From: Rhodeus uyekii
Lineage: Eukaryota; Chordata; Actinopteri; Cypriniformes; Acheilognathidae
NCBI GenBank assembly: GCA_037043235.1
Contig: JAWRVZ010000039.1
Span: forward strand, 4,385,501-4,449,500
Direction: 5' to 3'
Length of the DNA stretch: 64,000 bases
The translations under genes were made by a program, and so were the position numbers. The first letter of the stretch is position 1. Each line of letters starts with the position of its first letter. Below are positions 1-11,330 of this stretch, piece by piece. The notes beneath the pieces are model-generated. The model did no database searches, was not told the origin of the DNA, and saw nothing but the letters and a program-made list of their open reading frames with translations.

Positions 1-3000
1 GTGTCTTGTCTGAGTGCCGTGGGTGTGTACAAAGCCTCTGAGAGAGTTTCTCTCTGTGTGGCATCCTGGGAAACCGTTTCTCTTGCATCACGATGAAGCA
101 ACGCTGCTTTCTGCAATACGGCTGCCGATATGGTGGTATTTTTGAGTTTTTATTTTTTGATGAATATTTTTGAAAAATCCGCGATGCACTGAGACTTGAA
201 CCACGAAATTTTAATTTACTGAAAATCTTCCCCACCTTTGAGTTGGTTAGCAACCGAATCACATGTCCTGAGAACACAAGAAGCAAAGCTGTCTGAAAAG
301 AGCATGACATGCAAGGGGATTAAACAAAACATTATGATCATGAATTAGGAATTAGGAATCAAGACTTTTTGCCTCAACTTGTTAATTTGTTCCCTTGTTT
401 TGTACATGGCCTCAGTAAACTTAAAATATTCGGTTTTGTGCAAATATTGATACCTCCTTTCTACCATGACACAACTGTAACCAAACATGGTAAGTGTAGT
501 TTCACAAAGTACAACATGATTCTGGATCAGTATCAAATCAGTTCATAGTTTTGGCAGTTCAAGTCAAATTTAGGCTTTCAACTGGGATTAGGTGCTTCTA
601 CATCAGTGTCATTAACCTATCAATTCTCTCAGATTTTAGGGATAAGTTATGAGTACGGTTAGGACTACATTTTCAGACTTGATGTTATGTTGACATTTGT
701 TGACCCAGGAACATGTCTTATTTGACAAAATCACGGTGACCAGGTTGCGCCGCCCACCGGCTCAGATAAGACTGATTCTCTCAGTAGTGCTGCAGATTTC
801 CCAGCATGCCCTTCATCACGCAGTGACTAATTCCTATTGTGCTATAACTTCAATGCAAAGAGATGAAGTCCTTTCTGCCCGTCAGGAGGCAGAATAAAAC
901 TCTACTGAAATCACGGGGTGTCCAAAGTTTTTGCTAAGTCGCTCATTGTTCGCAATAGCACATATTCACGTGCATCTCTCCGGCTGTGATTCCTCTCTCC
1001 GTGAGATTGCACATGCCGAGAATCAGAGCAGCAGGATTTCTATGTTGTCCGTGTCTCTATTCAAAAGTTAGTACTAGTAGATGAAGTAGTTAGTATGTAA
1101 TTAGATTCTGAATGAAATAAACTGCACTCTTTTTGTGTCGTTTACAATGTAAATTGTAAAGGCTGAATCGGAGTGTGGGAATTTTTTAGTGTTGTGACTT
1201 GTTTGTGAATCCTGGGATTATCCTGAAACACTTCAACTCTCTTTGCGTTGCTTTGGAGACGTGGGTGTTAGATTTTTGTGTAATAAGTCCCTTTTTCATC
1301 TCATTTTCCAGATCTATTAAACTGATATTTCACTGATCCATCTTGATATAGATACCTGAGATTCATGCTTTTTCACTCTGATATTCTCTTTTCAGTCTTG
1401 CTCTCAAAAATCAACCAGATTCCATCCCAATGGCCACAAAAGAAACAGGATTTCACAATATGCCTCTGTGTCTTCATCAGAAAAACCCCCCTGTTCACTG
1501 AATTAGCTCAGAACAGGTGAATCTACCCAGTTTGTTCTGAGATAAAGAGATTAGATGTATTTGTTGTGTCTGTTTGAATAACTGCCATGTTTACATCTCC
1601 TTCTCACTGTGGCCCATTTTTTTACAGCAAACATTACTGAGAAGATGTTTTCTATTCAATGACTTGTCTTGTGATCAGTGGTCACATCATCTAGCCTATT
1701 AGATTTCATGCATTTACAATAATGCACTTGTTTTGTCATATGCCTTAAGGAGCATTTCCTTTTTGTTATTTTTGTTTCTTTTTTCTTTTTGTCACATCCT
1801 AAGTCACCAAAAATGAATAGAAATAAAAAGACTGCTTTAGAACATCAAGTTTACTTGCATTTTAACTTTTTCTTTTACAACGGTAAATTCTCATCCAGAG
1901 TTGTCTTTTCACATTATTCTCGTTACTTTTATATATTCTAGTAAAAATTAATGTAATACAATTATTTTTATTTAAAGAATAAATTAAAGGCCGTGAACAA
2001 ATATTACCATGATTTACAGGGGACAGTATATGCATAATAATAATAATAATAATAGAAATAATTTTGTGTTACAGTAATGAGAATTTTACTTATGCAATAC
2101 TGTGTTGACAAATGGAGTCACATGTCCTTAATTGTCATGAAAGGATTGCAAACTGACTTGAAATACTGGTGAAATAGTCCATATTCTCAATGCGTTGACT
2201 TCTTATGGAACGTGATATTCAGAATCAGTTTCATCAGTGTAATTTCATACATTCAACTCGTAGTTTCACTTAGACTTGGATTTTGAGGTCTGAATTGTTG
2301 AGTTGGATGGGTGTTGGGAAAAGATGGGTGGTGTTGCACTCTGCATACTAGCACTGTGGGAATTGGATTAAGTCTCTGGCCTTTATTCTAATTCAGAACT
2401 TTGTAGTCGTCGGATGTCAAGGGGTCAACTGACCGGTGTGAAAGGCAAATCCGCTCTCTATTGTACAGTGAGGGGCCAGAGCAGAGTTTCCCTTCAGCTG
2501 CTGTCCCTCTTCAGCCTGGGAAAAATGGGGGAGGCAGCATGTCAATTAGGAATTAATTTTCTACCGTTCTCTGAAACGGACTCAGACAACTTTTAAAACG
2601 AGGCCTAATTGGCAGGACGATCAAATAGGGCTGAAAAACAGCCTGTTGTGTCAATACATCAGCTTTGAGTTGTATTGATTTATAGACTGATAAAAGATAA
2701 ATACATATGGCCTTTTGTACACTCCTGTAGTTCAATAGCCTGCATTATCCACTCCAGTAGTTTTATATTTGATGTACTTCTTTAATTAGGAGCCATGGTA
2801 TTAAAATGATGCATCTAAGTCATCCTGTAATATCATTAAACTCCTTATCTTAATGGGGAGAGCAATATAAAGGATTCTTGATTCTCATTGGACAGAAACG
2901 GTAATGAGGTCAGATGCGAAAATGTATAAATGTTGCTCATTAAGATTGTTCAGACAGAAGCGTGACTCACAGCTACCGGTTTATGTATGTGAACCGTGCT

Positions 3001-3260
3001 GTGGGATAAGGGTTATTTGAGGAAACCTTCTGCGTCATGAGTTGTTGTTACAGATTGCGCCCCCTGCTGGACGTGGGGTCATGACATGTAGCAAATGCCA
3101 CCTCTCATACAAAGCAGAGAAACCTTCCTTCATAATAAATAAATGCATAATATAATATATATTTATATAATGTAAATATAAATCACTTATAAATTCACTT
3201 ATTTTGCTTGCTTTTTTCCCCCCATATTTATTCCAAACTTAAAAAAATATCTGTAGCCAT
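1..3260. other. non-coding DNA, probably zbtb16 intron
   Basis: I see no gene here. The first zbtb16 exon in the window starts near 10.3 kb in mid-protein, so this stretch is inferred to be intron of that gene. It is AT-rich, with short homopolymers and a small TAA run near 2037-2055. Around 660-745 it holds a short dispersed repeat, listed separately. Nothing else is recognisable. Confidence 0.5.
660..745. repeat. dispersed repeat, shared with 55.5-55.7 kb
   Basis: The segment containing gttgacccaggaacatg and the following A/T-rich stretch matches the reverse complement of about 55565-55640, with scattered mismatches. Both copies read into similar short peptides (LTQ-HVLF-KITVT). This is typical of an old interspersed element rather than a gene. 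Family not identified. Confidence 0.5.
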
Positions 3261-3261
3261 A

Positions 3262-3415
3262 TTCATTTATGGATTTTGCAGACGCTTTTATCCAAAGCGA
3301 CTTGCATTGCATTCAAGAAACGCATTGACATACTAATCAGTTCTTATTTTCCCTGCGGATCGAACCCATGACCTTGGCGTTGTAAGCGACGTGCTCTACT
3401 GTTTGAGGTGCAGAA
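3262..3415 (-). repeat. tRNA-derived SINE copy
   Basis: The segment contains gcagacgcttttatccaaag and then, read on the minus strand, a tRNA-like head with a degenerate B box (GGTTCGATCC) and the conserved CATGGGTTCGAT neighbourhood. Homologous copies lie at about 40370-40515 and 62300-62455 in the same orientation. The core resembles the central domain of vertebrate V-SINEs; that family name is from memory. Confidence 0.65.
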
Positions 3416-3419
3416 AAGA

Positions 3420-6400
3420 TGTAGACATTTTTTAATTACAGGAGACCACCGCATTTTAATCACGATACAAACAAAGAATCTACACAATTGTAGCATGAAC
3501 AGTTGTTTTTAATTCAGATGAGAGTGTATAATATTGAGCTTTAAAGCCAAAATAGTATGGTCTGACTTTAGCTTTGTAAAATTATGCTACATAAAACAGC
3601 AGGCAGACTGAATGAAATTACAAACTCATTCGCTGTCAATAGGAAGCGCTTATAAAACAGCAGTGATATAGCATTTCCTTGTTTACCGCGGTACACAAAG
3701 CAGTGCTGTGCTTATAAACGCATTATACAGAGGTAAGGGGGAAACAAAATGCCCATTATGGTCGAATGTTTTTTTTGTTTTTTTTACTTTTCTGAGGACA
3801 ATCAGTTTCCTTTAGAGATACATTAATATAAGCTCACTATTCAGTATTTATATTTTTCTTTCAATATTTCAAGCATCGTGAACAGTGAGCTTTTGTGCCT
3901 GGAACAGTAGTCTCTGTTTTGGGACATTACTGCTATGCAGTTTGTGTTCAAGTCCGAAACATAGATCAGTTAAAATAAAACGAAAAACTATTCAGTTGCC
4001 AATCGTGTGTTTGACGTGAAAATTGTCAGTTCAGATTCAGCCATCTGAACTTACAGTAGATCTTGTGCATGATTTTTATGCCTTGCATACCTACACAAAA
4101 TATAATATTGTTTGTAAGGCAGATGAAAATGTTGACAGAGCAAGTAAAAAACTAAACCATGATCCTGGTGGGTCCAACTGACTAAATCCGTACAGTTAAA
4201 TCTGCATTGTATTATATGTATAACATTCTCTGTTTTAACTGCATTGATCACCCATCTTTTAACGTGTATAAACCTAAATGCTCAGATTCTTACATTTAAA
4301 ACTCCTGTCAGCACCTTTGTCTGTGCCCTGACTGTCATGAAATGTTGTGAAACGGTAGACTTCTTCTGAATGAATAATGACATCCCATAGTGCTCTCTCT
4401 CTCTGTATATACATATATAAATATATATACATGCATTTTTTCTAAACCTCTCTGTCTGAGAGACCTTCAGAGATATTTACCTCTGTAATGGATTTCAGAA
4501 GGTTCTTTCATCTTTCACCCCTATACCCCATCCATTTTTTCCCTTTTTTTTCTCAAATCTGTTCAATGTAGCTCCATTCATGAATCACGTACATTTAAGA
4601 TGGATAGATTCAACTTTATTGATGATAAAGCAGATGTGAATCATATTCCCATTCAGGCAGAGTGAACTGTACAGCGGTCCTTCAAGTATTTCCATGCATG
4701 TTTCATGCATCTCTCAATATTCTGATCTTTTTCCTCTAGCTATTAATTGTCCAGTAATTGATTGTGGTTCTTTAACTCTTTAATGAATAACGGGACACCT
4801 CCAACAGCAGAATAAGGTGAGGCACAATCCGGCAAGCGCGTCTTAATGAGGGATTGCTGAGAGTCCTTTGTGCTGTGGAAAGGCAACCTCAGCAGCAGTG
4901 CGCTTTAAAAGCCAGAGGAGTCACACAGATTAGCCGAGTAAGAGGTGGAACTGTGGACGTGTAAACAATAGAGTGGGTCATTCGTACTCTAAGCTTGATT
5001 GTCCCCTCACTGTCCAGATGGCTTGCCGAATAAATTATACCAGTAGGTACAATGCATTCCAGTGAGGGGCTATAGGCACAACTGTTTGAAGAGTCACACA
5101 GGGCTTTTTCCCCTGCGCTAATGATTATTAACAAGTACGAGCGGTCAGCGGTTTGTCATCTGTAAATTAAATCCTTGAGAAAGTGAGAGGGGGACGATGG
5201 TAATGGCAGACAGAGAGTCACATGAACACGTGATGCACACAGCATAATACAATAGAAACTGAGTGGTGTTATCTACTTTTGTGCCATCATTACTATATAT
5301 TTACATTTGGCTGTCATTTTTGGTTTAAAAAAGTACATAAAATATTTTAAAGCCAAGAAATGTCAAGAATTACAGCTTGACACTTTTTTGACACAGTATT
5401 ATAAGCTGAAATATCAGATATTACATATACTATATTTCAAATGTTTTAGGTCAGTAAAAAATGTGAAAGGAATTTATAATTTTTTTCAGCAAGATTGCAT
5501 TTACTTGATTAAAAGAGATGAAGAAGACATTTATAATGTTTATAGTGTCACATTTATACAAATCAATAAAAAAATTACTTTTCTGTAATTCATCAAAGAA
5601 TCTTAAAAAAACAGTTTCATAAATTCAACAGAAATATTAAGGGGCACAACTCTTTTCAACATTGATAACAATAATACATGCATCTTCTTTCTTAGAAGTG
5701 TGAAATCAGCATATTAGAATGATTTCTAATCTAATTCTAATGCACTGAAGACTGGAGTAATGCTGAAGTTCAGATTTACTATTACGGGAATAGATTTGAT
5801 TTTAAAATATATATTAAAACTATTTTAAATTGTAAAATATAGAGTGATATTATCTAATATAGATTGATCTGTCACATGGCTTTTAAGGCTCAGATTATTG
5901 TCCATTTTATTTAGCAATTGTCCAAAATTAGGTAAGTGTACATGAAATTGTTGTTGAAAATTGGGCCACATACTTCTAGATCTATAAAGCCATTGAACTG
6001 CCATTGAAATCAGGTATATTAGACTACCGTAGGCCGGTATGTGGCAGAAAAGGGACATTATTTTTGCATTTGGCGTTATAAAAATGCTACACTGCAGCTT
6101 TCCTTTGGAGCCAGACATCCTAGGATGTTTATTCTGTTCTTGAGACGCATGTTTGTTTCTTGTATTTACAATCCATGTTCGTAAATCGCATCCAGTTCAG
6201 CATCATGACAGAGTTATATTTGCTGCGGCTGGTGAGCTTGCAAGCCAGAGGGATAAATGTGTTTACTCTTGAAGTATTTGTCCCCTCCAAACGGAATGAA
6301 ACTCGGGCTTTGACAGCTCCCCCCTCTCTGTGTGTGAATCATCTGTATCTGATCTCCCTGCACTAATTCCAATTTAATTGCCTGTTGCCTGCAGGCTCCT

Positions 6401-7000
6401 CAATAGTGGTAACAAATGGTTTGATTTTGTAGTCCACATCAGGCAGCATTTTAAATGCAGCACTCTAACCCCACTCGAATGCCAATGAAGCCACCGAACA
6501 GCCTCGTGTTTACTAATGCTCGTCCTCCCCCCGCGCTCCTCGTCTCAGTTCCTCTCATATCTGATTAAAGGGGATTTGTAAGAATTGGCGAGATGCAAGC
6601 AGCCTCTCTCTCCATTGTAAATGATATTGGGCCAGAACAGGCGGTCTCGGCTTCTTGTGTATTTTCATTTTAAGAGGCGAGGATGTTCTACGCCGGATAA
6701 CGCTGTTTAATCTGTTTAAACGAAGTTTTGACATTAAAGTTCAGGTGTGATGTGGAAAGATGGCTCTGGCTCTGCATGTGAAATAGGAGCCGGTAGTATG
6801 TATTAATTTTTAAAGCGTGCTTTATGATTAATGTGTTATCTTCAAGAGAGTGTATCTTCATTAATTCTACATAAGCAGGGTTAAAGGAATATCCTAGACA
6901 CAACAGAAAAAGCTCCATGTCTAGACCAAATTTTTAAAAATGATTTGCTCAAGTTTTCCCTTCATTATTGGTGCTTGCATTGCCATTATAATTGTTCAAG
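3420..7000. other. non-coding DNA, probably zbtb16 intron
   Basis: No coding exon recognised. The parts around 4780-5170 and 6370-6660 are less AT-rich and lack repeat signatures, so they are candidate conserved non-coding elements of the zbtb16 locus. This cannot be tested without alignment. Confidence 0.35.
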
Positions 7001-7005
7001 ATTAA

Positions 7006-7602
7006 CCCTAAAGGGCCAGTCACACAGCGAAAACGCATGAATGACGCACGAATTACGCACAGATTTTCGTTTCTGCGCGGAGCGTGCGTCTTATGCGTAT
7101 TTCGTTGGTGGAACGAACGTGGACCATCAGTGATTGTAAGTGGATGTGCGGCGAAGGCGGTTTGTTACGTGATTTTGAGTTTTGAACGGTTAAAAAAAAT
7201 TTCCGACGTCGGTGTGCATAGTTTATGCGTCGAGTATGCGTGACTATGCGCAGGACATGCGTCGGCCGTCAGTGCTTATGCGTCGGACCTGGTTCGAAAC
7301 CGCGCACATCCACATCCGTCCACTGACGCCCCACCTTCATATCACGCATGAACCGCACACGTATCACGTTCATTCCACTGACATCCACTGACAATGTGGA
7401 TTCTGAAAGTGCTTGTACGTGGAACGTTCGCGAAGCGTGCGTGTTTGGCCACGCTCCGTCAGTGATTCACGCGTCGGGTGTGCGTCGAATGTTCGTGGAA
7501 TACTTTTGTCAATTTCTCGACGCACAAGCACGCACAAACCCAATCTGTGCGTGATTTGTGAGTGATTCGTGCGTGATCGGCTGTGTGACTGGCCCTTAAG
7601 TG
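7006..7602. mobile_element. piggyBac-like MITE, about 600 bp, TTAA-flanked
   Basis: Long terminal inverted repeats share aagggccagtcacacagc on the left and its exact complement on the right. The left end reads TTAACCCTAAAGGGCC, and the right end read inward is TTAACACTTAAGGGCC. The element is thus bounded by TTAA at 7002-7005 and 7603-7606, the target duplicated by piggyBac transposases. The inside is a CpG-rich palindromic series of GACGCACGAAT-like subrepeats with no transposase, so it is non-autonomous. Confidence 0.8.
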
Positions 7603-7606
7603 TTAA

Positions 7607-8144
7607 ACCCACTCATTCTGCAGCATTTCAATTCATTTTTAGGCAAACTGGTAACATTTTCATTGAACTGTATGAATGAGGACCAGAATATCATAGAAAC
7701 TTGGTGACTGGCAAAAACGTAACCACTTAGCAACACTCTGACAACCATCCAGAACAAAGTGTGTGATATGATTTATATCCAAACAAAAATAGTTTTCATA
7801 TAAGAAACATCTTAAATCAATCCCTTCTTGAGATTATTTTATTGTTCAGTGATATTTCTGTTTTATTATGAATGCATTCTTTTCTCCTGTGCCCCTGACC
7901 TTTGACCCTAAATTATGTTTTAGAGATTTTTTTAAATGCATGCATTTATTTGATCAAAATACAGGGGGAAAAAATACAATTTAAAGTAACTGTTTAATAT
8001 TTGAATATGTTATAATGTAACTTTTTCCTGTTACTCCAGTCTTCAGTGTCACATGATTCTTGAAAACATTTCTTATTGTTATCAATGTTGGAACCATGAT
8101 TAATTTTTTTCAAGATTATTTGATTAAGTATAAAATGATATCAT
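7607..8144. other. gene-free spacer within zbtb16 intron
   Basis: AT-rich sequence with no coding exon and no repeat boundary that I could recognise. Confidence 0.4.
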
Positions 8145-8147
8145 TAA

Positions 8148-8569
8148 GGGCCAGATTTACTAAACAGGGCAATTTAGCTTGAGCGCAATTCCAAAAAAGC
8201 GCAGATGGGAGTGGAAAGTTCAGCGTGTGATCTACCTATGACATGAAAATTGAATTATTTCCATAATGGCCAAATTAATCTATCAAGGGCAAATTAGCTT
8301 TTGGTTAAAAACATGATTTTTTTTTTGTGGGGGGGGGGGGGGGGGGGCGTGAATAATGCTGCAAATACCAGTAAATGGACTGGCACAAACCTTAGTAATG
8401 ACTTAATCACTCTCCTCCCATTAGTTTGTGTCTGTCCACGAAAAATAACTGTCCACGTCAATTCAGCACTAATTTTTTCTATTAAATTCTAGTCAATTCT
8501 TACAGTAGTTTTTTTTATTTATGCCAAAAGAGGGGTTTTACTGGCACAAGCTGTTAGTAAATCTGGCCC
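8148..8569. mobile_element. Harbinger-like MITE, 422 bp, TAA duplication
   Basis: Terminal inverted repeats gggccagatttactaa (left) and ttagtaaatctggccc (right) are perfect over 16 bp. TAA stands immediately outside both ends (8145-8147 and 8570-8572), fitting the 3-bp TWA duplication of PIF/Harbinger elements. The interior carries a poly-G tract of about 22 nt near 8326-8347 and no transposase. Confidence 0.75.
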
Positions 8570-8572
8570 TAA

Positions 8573-10304
8573 ATATTTTAAATTTTGTTTTATTACAAAA
8601 CTTGTGCAAAGAATAAATTCAATGCAGATTCCAATTCAGAACCTTATAACTTGTGAGCATAGTAATTTACATTCCAACTATCCAATTATATTCCGACGAC
8701 TTTTAAATTCAGTATTTTGCCCGACCCTTCTGTCTTTGTGTTAGGTAACACAGTAGACACATTAGTTTTTACCGTTGTATCTTGTGACACACCTCTTTTT
8801 GCTGTGGTATGTCTCAGTGAGGTGTACTGTGGGTAATGGGCAGCTCTAGAGTCTGTGGGAAACTACAGCAGAGTCTCTGACACCCACTCTGAGAGAGGAG
8901 CTGGCTCCATTAACAGCCCTATTCACCCGGCTTAAGCTACTCTGTCAGCCACTTCAGAACCATTAAAGCTCTGCTGGGAGCTAGACACAAACGAACGAGG
9001 GAGACAGAAAGAGAGAAGAATGAGAAAAAATAGAAGCAGGGGATGCTCTCAGTGGAACTGAGTGATGGTATAAATAGTTGGAGTTGTAGAGGTAAATTAT
9101 TCCTAAAGACATTAAACAGTAGTGAAGCTAAGCTCCCTCTCTCTCTTCCCATCATGCTTTCTTTTTCTTCACCAGAATTGCCTCATATTTTTATGCCTGT
9201 GCTGGATTGCCTTTTTTTTCTTCTGAAAAGGGCTGACAACACAAATATCTGTTATGTGTCTGATATAATGAAGCTCAAGAATGTGTCATCCATTATATTT
9301 CTGCAGCATTCACAGCGAGGTTTGCCTTGAATGTTTCTCTTCTGCTTTGTTTGTGAGGCTTAGAGCGACAGTGGATTCCAAAAGAACTTTTATTTTCAGC
9401 TTGGCAGTCTGGGAGGACAATTGACCTGAAATTAATATGAATGCATAAATAATATTGATAATAATTACATTTTATTGTATTTTATGTTTTAGCAAGAACA
9501 TCTCTAAAAAAAGATTCCTGATCAAAAACACAAATGTATTATTTAGTTATAAGTTTATATAAGTTATAAGTTTATTTAGTTTTATATTTTATGTATTTAT
9601 GATTTATTTATGTATTTATTTATTTTATATATTTTTGTATTTAATATTTTTTTATGTATTTATATTATTTATAAGTGCAGAATCTGAAATGGTTTCTCTT
9701 TGTTTTAAATAACCATAAGTCCTAAAACTTTCTACTTTTAGATCTTTGACCTTAGTCAAAAAAGTTTTCATGGGTGAATATCCACTCCCAGCCTCTAAAT
9801 GGCCCTTCGTAATCAATGCCGTCCCTTAAATGTGGAGAGAATAGATATAGAAGATGTCAGGCAACTTGTCTGAGTGCATTTACACAAAACTCACATTACA
9901 GACGAGCTGTCAGTGAAGTGTAGAGGTTCATTTTTATGTGTCTGAAGCACCAATGCTTTTTTTTTACTCTGAGCTCTTTCGTAAATGCTGATCGATTGAG
10001 TGAGAATCTCAGCCTGCTGTTCACAAACCCACCACTAGATATTCAAAGATTTTAAATTAGGAACAGATACATTACTGATTGGCCATAGATACTGAAAGCA
10101 TTGTTTTTGTTCTGGAGAGAAGAGAAACTTAGGCAATGTGTCTAAGTCTTTTTAACCCCATCCATTATGAAACATGTAGACTTATTCATTCATTTTGCTT
10201 CATTGTACTTAGCAACAAAATGGATGAAGTCCAAATTCTGCATTCTCTGCACTAAACTCTAATTTAACTCCCAAACCCCTTGTCATTTTGTCTATCTTCT
10301 TAAG
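8573..10304. other. zbtb16 intron sequence
   Basis: Gene-free sequence up to the first zbtb16 exon in the window. It includes a low-complexity TTTAT-rich run at about 9560-9670. No other feature recognised. Confidence 0.45.
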
Positions 10305-11286
10305 GCTCAGACATGGCAGTGTTTTGTCTTCTGTGTGGGAAGCGTTTCCAGACCCAGAAGGCTTTACAGCAGCACATGGAGATTCACGCCGGCATGCGCA
10401 GCTACATCTGCAGCGAGTGCGATCGCACTTTCCCGAGCCACACGGCGCTCAAGCGCCATCTCCGCTCGCACACAGGTGAGCTTTACCTGAACATCACTCA
10501 CACCGCTGATATCTGAGTCATCTAAAATCACATTAACAACTTCACACCTCTGAGTAATGCAGAAAAGGGCAACCGGGCCACCAGCTGAGACGTGGCAAAG
10601 TTTCAAAAAAAGTTCAGAAGGAGCATGTTCATGTAGTCTTGCTAAGGTTATATAAACCTCTTATCCTCAGACAAGCCAGATTTTTGAGTATCGACAAAGT
10701 CAGGTACACAGTATTACATTTATGCACAAGAACAACCCACCTAGGCAGGAAAAATGTCAATGCTGTCATGACCGTTATGCAACTAACAGTGTGATAACCT
10801 GCTCAAATAATGACTAGTATTTAACTTGCTCAAACCTTTCTTTTGAATAAAGATTGAATGCCAAGAACATCTCAAACTTTGTCAATTTAGTAATCTCTTC
10901 CAGCAAGTACAGTTTTGTTTTGTACAGTCTCCCTAAAGTCTATGGGCAGCCCATCTGAGACTTTAGGTCTTTAGGGAGAGTTTAGACAACTTTCTGGCAG
11001 TCTTTTGTCTCTTACTCTAACTCACCTCCCTGTTTCTCTCGACAGTTTCCTTTAGGGTCACTTAAAGCTTAAGTTAAACCCCTCCATTACAGACAGTAGG
11101 TTAAACCTGACTCTCTTTTTTTTGCCATTCTGCATCGTGAGAATGTCTGAGGGTGAGAATTCAATTATCAAGTTACCCTAAAATGTCAACAAAAAAGGAA
11201 CATTTGATGAAATATAATGAGGTAGGGAGAAGCACTGAGAAACTCTTATCATTACAACAGGTAAGATTGGTATATAAAAATATGTA

Positions 11287-11330
<44 letters not shown>

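Noticed and set aside
7348..7612. Arg/Thr-rich frames within 7.0-7.6 kb
   Set aside because: Explained by CpG-rich subrepeats of the piggyBac-like MITE.
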